Source: Moraxellaceae bacterium
Lineage (GTDB): Bacteria; Pseudomonadota; Gammaproteobacteria; Pseudomonadales; Moraxellaceae
Direction of reading: 5' to 3'
Assembly: GCA_030684415.1 (NCBI GenBank)
Contig: JAUXNL010000546.1
Span: 1 to 23,271 of the forward strand
DNA length: 23,271 nucleotides
The translations under genes were made by a program, and so were the position numbers. This document shows positions 12,740 through 21,405 of this stretch, in pieces. Position 1 is the first letter of the stretch, and each line of letters opens with the position of its first letter. Below the pieces are notes generated by a model. That model saw only the letters and a program-made list of their open reading frames with translations. It did no database searches and was not told the origin of the DNA.

Positions 12740-15106
12740 ATGAAGATAGTCGTTGACCTCCTTCTGGAGCCGGTGAAGCGGCTGGCGCTAGTACTCACGA
12801 TGACCTCGCTGCTGGCAGCCTGCGACGATGACGCCGACAAAACGTCTGCCATTCCGAGGCCCCCGCCGGAGCCTCAGGCGCAGGTCCTGCTGGAGCAAAA
12901 CTTCGAAGGCTTGACGGCACTGCCAGCGGGATGGGTCCTGCCCAGCACCAATCAGGGCAGCGTACACGTGCGTGACGGCAGCCTGTTCATCGACGGGCGC
13001 GCCCACAGCACGCAAATGACGACAGTGATGCTGCCGGCCGCACTGCATGGGCTGTCCAATTACCGCATCGACGTGGTGTTCACCTTCCTCGAGTCAAACA
13101 ACGCCACACGCTGGGGCAGCGTGATGTACCGCGCCGCGCCCGCCAGCGCAGGCATTCTGAATGCGTCGTACTACCAGTACGCTATCCGTCCGTGGGCAAC
13201 CGCCTTCAACGGCACCGAGTTCGCGGTGCACCGCAACGGCGGCCTTGGCGTGCATGGCTCCCGTGCCTTCAGCGAGAACATCAACCGGACCAAGACTTAC
13301 ACCGCCACCGTGCTCGTGCACGGCAACAGCGTACAGCAGTACCTGAACGGGACACTCACCCACCATATGGTGCTCGACGAGGACATGGCCAGTGGCGGCA
13401 TCGGCCTTCAGACGTCAGGCCTTGTGATGCGGGTGGACAGCGTCAAGGTGACCGAACAGCTGAGTGCCCTGCTGCCCGAGATCGGGAAGCTGGTAGGGGT
13501 GCAGGATTCCGGCACGCAGGCGGCAATGGCACCAACCTTGGTCCAGTCAATGGCGGAGGGCACGAACATCGGCGCCAGCGGCGCCAGCAACGCGCTGTAC
13601 ACGTTGGACGCAACGCTGACCCTCTCCGCCCACGATGGCGTCAGCATGGGCACGCTGGCGCAGTACCTAGCGCAAGATGTGCCTGCCACCATCGCCGTGC
13701 TGCGCATTTCCGATGCCGCCACTGTCAACGCCCTGGCCGTGTTCGCCAAAAAGCACGACATCACCGATGTGACGCTGCTGTCCGACGACGTGGGCCTGCT
13801 GGCCAACGCACGGGCGGCACTACCGAACGTACGCACCGCAGTCGACTTCTCGAACCTGTCCATACTGGGCACGACAACTCAGGACATCCTGCAGGTGGTC
13901 AGCGCCACCAACCGTGCCAAGGCCAAGATCGCCGTGCTGCCGCCGGCCATGACCCAGCGCGCCACAGTGTCGCATCTGCAACGGCTGCTGATCACGCCAT
14001 GGGCACGTTCGGACGCCAGCACGCCGACCGACGCCGCCCGGGTACTGACCACCGGCGTCAACGGTGTGCTGAGCGCCGACACGCGCGTGTTCGCCGAGGT
14101 GCTGCGCGCACTGCCGGCCGGCACTCTGCTGCGCAAACCGCTGATCATCGGGCATCGAGGCATGCCGTCCATCACCGACGAGAACACGCTGGAGGGCGCA
14201 CGCGCGGCGGTAGCGGCCGGAGCCGACACGGTCGAGTACGACATCTTCAAGACAGCCGACCACCATCTGGTGATCATTCACGACGTCACCGTGAACCGCA
14301 CCACCACGGGTACTGGCAATATCGAGAGCATGACGCTTGCGCAGGTCAAAGCACTGCGCACCCTCGGACGCGGCTACGAAATTCCGACCCTGCGCGAGTT
14401 CTTTCAGGAGTTCAAGGGTAAGCCAATCACCCATTTTGTCGAGATCAAGAGCGGCAACGCCAACATCGTGCCGCTGCTCAAGCAGGAGCTCGATGATCTA
14501 GGTGTGCGCGACCAGACGGTGGTAATGTCCTCTGACGGTATCCAGCTGGTGCGCATGGGCGCGACCTTGCCCGAAATGTCGGTGGGCTTTGTGAATACCG
14601 CGCCGCCGCTGCTACATCTGCGCAACCTAATGGTGTCGACGCAGCAATATTCCTCGACCTTCAACCCCAGCTACGCCAACCTGACGGCGGCGACAATGGA
14701 GGCTGGCAAGCACCGTGGCATCACTTTTTGGCCCTGGACGCTGAACGACCGCAACGCATTCCACCGCTTCTACAGCTACGGCACGCACGGCATCACCACC
14801 AACTACGCTTGGTGGGCCAGCGACTTCCCAGTCGCCGTTGCCAGCGTGCCAGCCGTGACTGTCGACACCGGGCCCTTCACCATGCCCGTCATGCTGACCA
14901 CTCAGGTGGGCACCCGCATCGCGTCTACTAGCAATGCAGCGGCCGTGATCGGAGGCACTGCGCCCCACATCGTCGGCGCGGACGGCAGCATTACGTTCAC
15001 CGGACCGGGCTCCGCCGTGCTGCTGCCAGGCTACCGCCATGCCATGGGCGACGGCACCTACGACTACGTGATCGTGGGGCAGCCAGTGGACGTCCGTGTG
15101 CGGTGA
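12740..15106 (+). CDS. Multidomain lipoprotein with glycerophosphodiester phosphodiesterase domain
   Basis: A predicted lipoprotein of 788 aa from ATG 12740; the frame is open to an ATG at 12683, and no start has a good Shine-Dalgarno. The signal ends in the lipobox LLAAC with Cys28, followed by Asp-rich sequence. Residues ~46-238 look like a laminin-G/DUF1080-type beta-sandwich. Residues ~285-460 resemble the second half of a GDPD barrel without catalytic residues. Residues ~466-700 are an intact GDPD domain, which hydrolyses glycerophosphodiesters to glycerol-3-phosphate plus alcohol: HRG at 472-474, ENT at 481-483, EYD at 499-501 and the second catalytic His514 in IIHD, with WPWTLND near the end. 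A C-terminal ~85-residue beta-rich tail follows. It would act at the cell surface or in the periplasm, perhaps on phospholipid head groups or teichoic-acid-like polymers. Confidence 0.9.
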   Translation: MKIVVDLLLEPVKRLALVLTMTSLLAACDDDADKTSAIPRPPPEPQAQVLLEQNFEGLTALPAGWVLPSTNQGSVHVRDGSLFIDGRAHSTQMTTVMLPAALHGLSNYRIDVVFTFLESNNATRWGSVMYRAAPASAGILNASYYQYAIRPWATAFNGTEFAVHRNGGLGVHGSRAFSENINRTKTYTATVLVHGNSVQQYLNGTLTHHMVLDEDMASGGIGLQTSGLVMRVDSVKVTEQLSALLPEIGKLVGVQDSGTQAAMAPTLVQSMAEGTNIGASGASNALYTLDATLTLSAHDGVSMGTLAQYLAQDVPATIAVLRISDAATVNALAVFAKKHDITDVTLLSDDVGLLANARAALPNVRTAVDFSNLSILGTTTQDILQVVSATNRAKAKIAVLPPAMTQRATVSHLQRLLITPWARSDASTPTDAARVLTTGVNGVLSADTRVFAEVLRALPAGTLLRKPLIIGHRGMPSITDENTLEGARAAVAAGADTVEYDIFKTADHHLVIIHDVTVNRTTTGTGNIESMTLAQVKALRTLGRGYEIPTLREFFQEFKGKPITHFVEIKSGNANIVPLLKQELDDLGVRDQTVVMSSDGIQLVRMGATLPEMSVGFVNTAPPLLHLRNLMVSTQQYSSTFNPSYANLTAATMEAGKHRGITFWPWTLNDRNAFHRFYSYGTHGITTNYAWWASDFPVAVASVPAVTVDTGPFTMPVMLTTQVGTRIASTSNAAAVIGGTAPHIVGADGSITFTGPGSAVLLPGYRHAMGDGTYDYVIVGQPVDVRVR

Positions 15107-15356
15107 ACGTTGCCTCGCCAGGTCGGCCGTGGCGCGGCCTTTAACTTTACCGCGCTCGCGCGCCGCCGTAGGCAGGCAAACCACAGTAGCAGCGAGAGGC
15201 CAAGCAAGGGCAGCGCCGTCAAGTTCACGCTGCCCCAGACGGTGAGCAATTTCCTCGCCGAGAACGAGGCGATGCTGCCCACCGCCAGCACTAGGAGGCC
15301 GGCGTGACGGCCGTGGCGCTGCAACAGGCTGATAGCTTTTTGAAGGATGGTGCTTA
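15107..15356. other. Short gap with a possible remnant membrane-protein frame on the minus strand
   Basis: On the minus strand a frame from TTG 15324 to a stop at 15064 (86 codons) encodes two strongly hydrophobic stretches (AGLLVLAVGSIASF and LTALPLLGLSLLLWFACL) flanked by basic residues, like a small inner-membrane protein. It has no clear ATG or Shine-Dalgarno and overlaps the end of the GDPD gene, so it may be a remnant or chance. I do not recognise the family. Confidence 0.25.
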
Positions 15357-15387
15357 GCAAAAGGCCCGCATGATGCGGGCCTTTTGC
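15357..15387. terminator. Bidirectional terminator between GDPD and glycine-zipper genes
   Basis: GCAAAAGGCCCGC (15357-15369) and GCGGGCCTTTTGC (15375-15387) form a perfect 13-bp stem with a 5-nt loop. It has A-runs before and T-runs after the GC core on both strands and sits between two convergent genes. Confidence 0.85.
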
Positions 15388-15403
15388 GCTTGTGCAAGAA
15401 CAA

Positions 15404-15949
15404 TCAACGGTAGGCGAATTGCCGACGATCATCGTGCGAGCCGCCACGGTCTTCACCACGGCTGCCACTACGGTCATCCCGCCAGTCACGACGCTCGTAA
15501 CGGTCATGGCGATCGTCATCACGTTGGCCGTAGCGGTGGTCGTAACGATGACCATCATGCTTGTGCCAGCCGACATGACGGCCACGATCATGACGCGGGC
15601 CATGCCCATAAGCACCGCCATACACCACGACGGGCTGATAAATCACAGGGGCCGGACGCACGACAACAGGCTGATGGCGCACGATCACCGGCGCCGGTGC
15701 ATATACCACCGGTGCCGTTACCACCGTGGTCACATGCCGATCACGGCGGTCGCTGTTGGCCACCGCCACGCCGGTAATCGCCCCCAGTGCACCGCCGATC
15801 ATGGCGCCATCACGGCCACCGATATGCTTACCGACAGCAGCGCCAGCACCAGCACCGATAATCGCTCCCACCACGGCATCACCGGCCATGGCCGGCGCAC
15901 TGAACACACCACTCAGCACCAGCACCGACATCATCCATTTGCGATTCAT
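15404..15949 (-). CDS. Secreted glycine-zipper protein with His/Arg/Asp-rich tail
   Basis: A 181-aa exported protein. Residues 1-22 are a signal peptide with cleavage at AMA|GD. Residues ~24-64 are a glycine zipper (AVVGAIIGAGAGAAVG... GAMIGGALGAITGVAVA), of the 2TM glycine-zipper type that packs in membranes. Residues ~78-112 are Val/Pro-rich. From ~115 to the end the chain is very rich in His, Arg and Asp (for example HDRGRHVGWHKHDGHR), which could bind metal ions or anionic surfaces. There is no lipobox, so it is likely periplasmic or outer-membrane associated. The start at 15949 is fixed by a strong GAGGAG eight bases upstream; open sequence further upstream is not coding-like. Specific function unknown. 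Confidence 0.88.
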   Translation of the reverse strand: MNRKWMMSVLVLSGVFSAPAMAGDAVVGAIIGAGAGAAVGKHIGGRDGAMIGGALGAITGVAVANSDRRDRHVTTVVTAPVVYAPAPVIVRHQPVVVRPAPVIYQPVVVYGGAYGHGPRHDRGRHVGWHKHDGHRYDHRYGQRDDDRHDRYERRDWRDDRSGSRGEDRGGSHDDRRQFAYR

Positions 15950-16134
15950 TGCGTTTCTCCTCGGAGTGGCCACGCCACCCGTATTGTGGAACCCGACCAC
16001 AGAAAGCGGCCGAGCTGTCAGGGATAACGTGGCGGATGGGCAGGCGTTGACGCAGGATGACGCTGGCGGCGAACTTTGTGGTTACCCGCTTGTAAGCAGT
16101 GTTACCCGTGTGTTTCCACGCCCTGTTCCTTTTA

Positions 16135-16174
16135 CAAAAAAACCAACGCCCCCTTCACAGAAAGAAGGCGTTGG
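16135..16174 (-). terminator. Intrinsic terminator for the OmpA-family gene
   Basis: On the minus strand ACCAACGCC (from 16174) pairs with GGCGTTGGT (to 16142) and is followed directly by a run of seven or more T residues. A clean intrinsic terminator about 50 bp after the porin stop at 16227. Confidence 0.85.
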
Positions 16175-16226
16175 TCATGTCACATGGGCACGAGCAGTAG
16201 ACTCCTGCGCAGAACACCAGCGGCGG

Positions 16227-17728
16227 TTACTTCGGATAAGTGAAGATGATATTGACGCGGCGGTTTTCCCGCTGGCCTTCAAGACTGGTGTTATAGGAAA
16301 AACGACGCGTCTGGCCAAACCCTTCGATGGAAAGGCGGCTACGCTCCACTCCCAGTGTGTCCACCAGATGATTCACCACATTACCCGCACGATTACGCGA
16401 AAGCTCCATGCGCATTTCAGCCGTCCCGGCAATATCGCTGGTATGCCCTTCCACTGTTGCCCGCACACGGGGATTGGCCTTCATGAAAGCAGCCACCTTA
16501 CGCAGCTCATCGTGATACTGCGGTTTGATGCTGACGCGATTTTCATCAAACTCCATTTCCATCGCCATGGTGATGCGCGCGGCAACCGGCTTCAGTCCTT
16601 CCATATCAGTTGCACAGGCAATCACCGCATTGATGCGACGATTCTGACGTTTGCCTTCCTCGGTACTGTTGTCCGCCAGCGGCCTAGAAAATCCATAACC
16701 CACTGCTTTCAGTCGTGACGGATCAATACGGTAGTTTTTCAGAAGATAGGACACCACACTTTCTGCCCGGTGCTGGGAAAGCGTCATGTTCTCTTCCGCA
16801 GAGCCGATGTTATCGGCATGGCCTTCAATAACTGCCGTAGTCTCCGGATACTTCGTCATGAACGTGCCAACCACCGAAAGTTTTTCCAGATCCTCACGCT
16901 CGATGGAGTCCCGGTTGATGTCGAATTGCAGGTCCAGAATGCTGCAATACTCTTCACGCTTTGCGACGACCGGCACTACCACCAGCACTGGGGCCGCCAC
17001 CGGAGCAGGAGCTGGCTCATAAGACTCGACACCCTCATCCATGCTGCTTTGTGTAGTCGTCTGCTCCGTATAAGCCTGCCGCCCTCCCCCGAAGCGCAGG
17101 ACCAGCCCCAGCGACACCAGATCAATATCACCAGTATTACGGATGCCATCCGTCACTCGATAGCGCTCCGCCTCGGCCCGCACATCAAAGTAGCGATTGA
17201 TTTCATACTGCAAGCCGATCCCGAACTTGGCATTGGTCTCACGCTCTCTGGTGGACGGCACGACCACTGCAACAGCACCTGTGCCGGCAAACCGGTCCTT
17301 GGCTTCTGATTGCGCGACACCCACACGACCGATAGCAGACAGTTTTTCTGTCAAGGGCCAGATACCGACCGCATCAAGGTTCATACCGGCAATCTTTGCA
17401 TTGCCCCTGAGACTTCCCGGAGGCGCTGTCATCGCCGAAAAACCGAACTCGTCCAGGTTGAAGTAACCCAGCTCCAGCGCAAAGTGCCGGCCAAACTGGT
17501 AGCCGCCAAAAATCTTGTAGCCGTGCCGGAATCGTCATCTGCGAGGTCAGTGACAACAAAGCCGCTGGCAAGCAGATCATCCCGGATTCGTTGCTTGTCG
17601 ATCTCTGCCATGGCATGACCAACACTACCGCCTATATGCCAGCCTGGCACGCCGGCCTGTACCTCCTGACTGATAAATCCAGCCACCATCATCAATCCGA
17701 GCACTCTTGGAACTGCTACAAATTTCAT
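16227..17728 (-). pseudogene. OmpA-family outer-membrane protein with two OmpA domains, one-base frameshift
   Basis: An outer-membrane beta-barrel anchored to peptidoglycan. The 5' part (17728 to ~17523) gives a signal peptide (cleavage after QEVQA) and the first barrel strand, WHIGGSVGHAM. The rest, in another frame, gives GYKIFGGYQFGRHFALELGY and the remaining barrel to ~residue 165. Then follow a Pro/Ala linker and two OmpA peptidoglycan-binding domains: VIEGHADNIGSAEENMTLSQHRAE and VEGHTSDIAGTAEMRMELSRNRA, each with the Asp of the DAP pocket and an NRR motif. Adding one G at the CC 17521-17522 (DDSGT-GYKIF) restores a ~500-aa protein. As written the first frame stops at 17429 and the second can only restart at an internal ATG (17432). 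Either a real loss of function or a sequencing error. Two OmpA domains in tandem are unusual. The DUF3494 lipoprotein gene lies 87 bp upstream on the same strand. Confidence 0.88.
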
Positions 17729-17815
17729 GTCTATCTCCAGACGGCACTGTCAAATCCGACAGCAAACTGATGCGTTAGCCGTTCATTTTTACAACTGCGT
17801 TTCATCAGGGCTGGC

Positions 17816-19822
17816 TCAGGGAGCGCAACCATTTCCTGGCACCGAAACAACATTGGAGTCGAAAACAAAAGCGCCCGCCGTAAAGGCACCTGCCAGCAAG
17901 CGCCCGCAGGATGTCGCGCCCGTTTCCATCGTGATGTCTGCTGCAGAAAGAATGTTGCCGTTGAATTCCGTAAAGGAGCCGAGCGTGGCGGAGGTGCCGG
18001 CTTGCCACCAGACATTCGCGGCCTTCGCACCATTGATGAGCAGAATGCGGGTATGCGGTCCGGGCGTTGCCGCACCCGCTGCCGTGCCTACCGTGCTCGA
18101 AGACTGGAAGATGAACACTGCATCCGGATTGCCTTGCGCATCCAGCGTGATGTCGCCTGTTATCAGCAACGATGTCAGTGACTGGTAAAGGCCTGGTGCA
18201 AAAAGATTGTCACCCTGCACCAGCGCACTACCGGTTGGCTCACCCAGCGTAGTGCCCGCTGGCAAATTGATGGCGCCCCCCAATGAACCCGCCGCGGGCG
18301 GCCCGGCAGGTGGCGTGATGCTGAGATAGACCGCAAGCAAGGAGTCGCGGATGGCACCCGACGTCGCACCCGCATCCGGAAATAGAGGGCTGATTACCGT
18401 GCCATTCAACAGTGGGGTTGAGGCATTGCTGCCACAAAGACCGAATCCACCCGCTGCATCAATCGCCACGGCATTGCAGGTCGCACCGGGATCCAGCACG
18501 ACATCACCATTGATGGTGGTGACTGGTACCGTCGGCGTGTTGGTAATGCCGGCCGTTGCCGCCACACCGAATGTGGCCAGCAATCCGAGATTCACGGGAG
18601 GCAGACAAATGCCGGTCGCCGGCCCCGTGGTGAACGTCCAGACAAAATTGCTAGCCATGGTATTGGCAGGAATGGCCTGATCTTTTACGCCAGTGGCACC
18701 GCCCTTGAGAGTGACGGTATAGGTGACACCGCTGGGCAGCGGATCAAGCGGCGTAAACGTCGCGACCAGCCCTGTCGCGCCATCCAGCACCACAGAGCCT
18801 GCGGTCACCGGTACAAATGCCGGGCCAGGGCCGGTGATGGCAAATGTTGTTGCCGTCAGTGATGCATCCGACATGCGCAAGCCGGATGGCACATTGAATG
18901 ACGCTTTTATCTTGACGCCGGGGCACACCGTTATCGCATTTGCTGCCGGGCGAATGGACAGCGGCACCACCGTAACAGGAGCCGGTGGCACCGGTACTGC
19001 CGTCGTGAATGTCCATACATAATTGCTTGCCGCCGGCAACGCTGGCAGTTGGTTGCCGGCAAGACCATTGCCGGCCACATCTGTTACCAGCGCAGTGATC
19101 GTGGCGGTATAGGTGACACCGGTCATCAATACCGCCGATGGAATGAAAGCGGCTGTTCGGCTACCCACCGTATACGTCACATTGCCAGCGGGTGACACAC
19201 AAGGCGCAAGGCAGGTGACCGTGAATCGGCCCGCTGCCGTGACCGACGCCGGAGCCATGTCCTCATCAAATACAGCGGTAATTACCGTATTGGCTGGAAC
19301 GCCGGGCGTGGGCCCCGGCAGCGTGGTGACAGGCGCCGTCACCGACACCGACGGACGCACCGTATCTGGCGCGGCACCCGTCGTGAAGCGCCAGATATAA
19401 GGACTCGCCATCGCCAGTGAATGGGAAATGCTGACCGCACCCGCAATCCTGGCGGTGTACAGGGTAAAAGGCGCCAATGCCCCGGGCAGCGCAAACGTGG
19501 CGGTGGTAGCGGCAGGATTCAGGGTAACCGTTCCTGCCGGACTGACGCAGGGTGCCACGCAAGAAAGGACAAAGCTTGCCGAACCCGTGAGCGGACGCAC
19601 CGGCTCGCTGAAGTCTGCCGTGATCACCGTGCCGTTGATGGGCACACCGGTGGAGTTGTTTACCGGCGCCACTGCCGTCACTGTCGGACGCAGGGCGGCC
19701 ACATTACCCGCCCCCAGAATGGGATCCTTGTCTTTATCGCAAGCCGTTAGCACCACACTTGCCAGCAGCGCCAGCACTGCCACCCTCATCCCGCCACAGT
19801 ATCTTTGCGCTGAGGAATTCAT
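17816..19822 (-). CDS. Lipoprotein with three Ig-like domains and a DUF3494 ice-binding-type domain
   Basis: A 668-aa exported lipoprotein. The start at 19822 has AAGGAAG seven bases upstream; the lipobox LTAC places the lipid on Cys28, followed by DKDKD. Three Big_5 (SbsA) Ig-like domains lie at ~43-150, 156-275 and 285-400, each ending in a (Y/F)xWxFTT motif. The first two carry a C-x-A-P-C-V-S-P-A-G pair, possibly a disulfide. The C-terminal domain (~408-665) matches DUF3494: NLGLLATFGVAATAGITNT, FAPGLYQS, ITLDAQGNPDAVFIFQ, and NVWWQAGTSATLGSFTEFNGNILS. DUF3494 proteins include ice-binding and adhesin proteins with a beta-helical fold; ice binding itself is not shown here. The double-OmpA gene lies just downstream, so both may be made together for the cell surface. 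Confidence 0.93.
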   Translation of the reverse strand: MNSSAQRYCGGMRVAVLALLASVVLTACDKDKDPILGAGNVAALRPTVTAVAPVNNSTGVPINGTVITADFSEPVRPLTGSASFVLSCVAPCVSPAGTVTLNPAATTATFALPGALAPFTLYTARIAGAVSISHSLAMASPYIWRFTTGAAPDTVRPSVSVTAPVTTLPGPTPGVPANTVITAVFDEDMAPASVTAAGRFTVTCLAPCVSPAGNVTYTVGSRTAAFIPSAVLMTGVTYTATITALVTDVAGNGLAGNQLPALPAASNYVWTFTTAVPVPPAPVTVVPLSIRPAANAITVCPGVKIKASFNVPSGLRMSDASLTATTFAITGPGPAFVPVTAGSVVLDGATGLVATFTPLDPLPSGVTYTVTLKGGATGVKDQAIPANTMASNFVWTFTTGPATGICLPPVNLGLLATFGVAATAGITNTPTVPVTTINGDVVLDPGATCNAVAIDAAGGFGLCGSNASTPLLNGTVISPLFPDAGATSGAIRDSLLAVYLSITPPAGPPAAGSLGGAINLPAGTTLGEPTGSALVQGDNLFAPGLYQSLTSLLITGDITLDAQGNPDAVFIFQSSSTVGTAAGAATPGPHTRILLINGAKAANVWWQAGTSATLGSFTEFNGNILSAADITMETGATSCGRLLAGAFTAGAFVFDSNVVSVPGNGCAP

Positions 19823-20405
19823 TTTTTTCTTCCTTTTTGCATGAAAGATTTCATGCGATGAAATGCTTTTCACGAACACAACACTCAGGAAATACCGATT
19901 CCCATGCCGGTGCGCTGATATGCAGTCTCTTTCTTCTGATGAAGATTTTCGGTGCGCTATCGAACGCAAAACATCGCCATTTCCAATTCAGGAAATAGTG
20001 TCCATGTATTTTTATGAAATGGAACGAAGGTGCCGAAAGGAGTGACAGACGTAGAAAAAAAGGAGAATCGGAAACAAGAGGGAGAAGCAAGAACGGACTG
20101 ACATGCTGAAAGCGCAGCCACGAATAACGTAAGCCACGAGCAAACTCGGCGAAGGTGAATGACAAGAGGCGAGCCGACAAAGCATGCAAGTGCCGGCACC
20201 CCGATCAGCTCTCCATGCGAACGACAATCTTCTGCGGGGGGGGGCCTCAGATCATCATGCACTGGTGAAATGACGGGGGCGCCAACAAACCCACCCTGCA
20301 CTCCTGCACGCACAGTTTCTGTTCGATACCGAGCATAGGTAAAAATTCATGCAGTTGTTTGACTGCCTGCATGATGTTCATTCAATGGCGCCAAGGTGGT
20401 GGAAA
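19823..20405. other. Long gap upstream of the DUF3494 lipoprotein, with poly-G tract
   Basis: No gene is recognised over ~580 bp. It includes a purine-rich stretch (about 20010-20100), a run of nine G at 20236-20244, and an inverted repeat TCATGCAG/CTGCATGA (20347-20374). The lipoprotein's promoter and leader should be in the left part, on the minus strand. Confidence 0.5.
20236..20244 (+). repeat. Poly-G tract (G9)
   Basis: Nine consecutive G residues. Such tracts slip easily. Here the tract is ~410 bp upstream of the DUF3494 gene start, outside any supported gene. Confidence 0.7.
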
Positions 20406-20434
20406 GAAAAGCCCCGCATCAGCAGGGCCTTTTC
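20406..20434. terminator. Terminator downstream of the GST-like gene
   Basis: GAAAAGCCCC and GGGCCTTTTC pair around a short loop with one bulge. The flanking A and T runs serve both strands. It lies 53 bp after the minus-strand stop at 20488. Confidence 0.65.
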
Positions 20435-20487
20435 ATGCATCGACAACGCGCGGCTATTTCTGACGAAGAACTGCCTGGAACACGTCG

Positions 20488-21405
20488 CTATACGGATACC
20501 AGAACAAACCCCTTGCGCGGAAAATGCACATGCACCGTGCCAACGTCCGCTTGCTCACGTGCCACGATCCAGCGGGTAGGCGTTGCGCCCACGAGAACAC
20601 CAGCCGTTGGCGTTTGCGCGTAATCATCCGGTGCCGCGCGCACCCGCTGACCGATGCGCGCATCCTCGCGTTCGTTATCTGCAATCGCACGCGGAGTGGA
20701 GGCGCGCGCCAGAGCCAGTGAATCAGCAATCGACAAAGGCCGCGACACGCCATCACCGAATGCCTGCATACGCCCGATCCAGGCGACCAGACGCGGATAC
20801 GGCTTCAACAACGAAGACTCCGCCAGCACATGAATCATCCACAGGCCGTGATAGGTGGCGAAATCCGCATGCGTCGGCGTAGCACCAAACAGGAAATCCT
20901 GAGTAAGGCGCGCCTCGATATCGGCCGCATGGGCCTTCACAATCGTGCGCGCATCGCGCAAGCCGGTAATGCGGGTGGTCGCGGTGCGGCCGACATTGAG
21001 GCGGTCCCAGACAAAGCGCAGCAAGTCCGTGACCGACATCGACTCGCGCGCCTTGCGCCGCAACGTGCTATTGCCCGCCGCGAAAACGCAAGGAAAGAAC
21101 AGCTCGTAATCCACCCGCTGCACCCAGGCCTGTGCCTCAGGGCTGATGTTCGCCAGCACCAGCTCAGGCCGGTTGGCACGGGCCGCAATTTCTTCGGCAA
21201 TCAGGTGCGAATCACAGAACACGTCGGCACCGTCCTGCGCCACCGGAATCTTGCGGTAGCCACCGGCCAGCGCCTCCAGATGCGGGCGCGGCGGAAACTC
21301 GCGCACGGTGACCGACTGCCAGGACAGACCCGCGTAGCCAAGCATGCTGCGCATCTTTTGCGAAAACGGAGACATGGGATAGTTGTGAAGAATGAGATCG
21401 GTCAT
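20488..21405 (-). CDS. Glutathione S-transferase family protein
   Basis: A 305-aa cytosolic GST-like protein. The N-terminal thioredoxin fold (~1-78) shows SPFSQKMR at residues 12-19 (active-site loop), the cis-proline in KIPVAQ (Pro54) and DSHLIAEEI (65-73), where the Asp-Ser replaces the usual Glu-Ser that binds the gamma-glutamyl group. A helical GST C-domain follows (~90-220, HADFATYHGLWMIHVL). About 75 further residues beyond the typical GST length end in a beta-rich tail. I recall similar ~300-aa GST relatives in gammaproteobacteria. Start 21405 has AGGA about six bases upstream and the canonical MTDLILHNYP; open sequence to 21528 is not coding-like. Substrate unknown; it could act in detoxification. 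It is divergent from the thioesterase-pirin operon. Confidence 0.9.
   Translation of the reverse strand: MTDLILHNYPMSPFSQKMRSMLGYAGLSWQSVTVREFPPRPHLEALAGGYRKIPVAQDGADVFCDSHLIAEEIAARANRPELVLANISPEAQAWVQRVDYELFFPCVFAAGNSTLRRKARESMSVTDLLRFVWDRLNVGRTATTRITGLRDARTIVKAHAADIEARLTQDFLFGATPTHADFATYHGLWMIHVLAESSLLKPYPRLVAWIGRMQAFGDGVSRPLSIADSLALARASTPRAIADNEREDARIGQRVRAAPDDYAQTPTAGVLVGATPTRWIVAREQADVGTVHVHFPRKGFVLVSV

Noticed and set aside
13192..14421. Plus-strand open frame of 409 codons in another frame of the GDPD gene
   Set aside because: Arg/His-rich shadow frame; the GDPD frame carries the catalytic motifs.
19957..20313. Minus-strand open frame of 118 codons spanning the poly-G tract
   Set aside because: No Shine-Dalgarno and no recognisable domain; composition like non-coding DNA.
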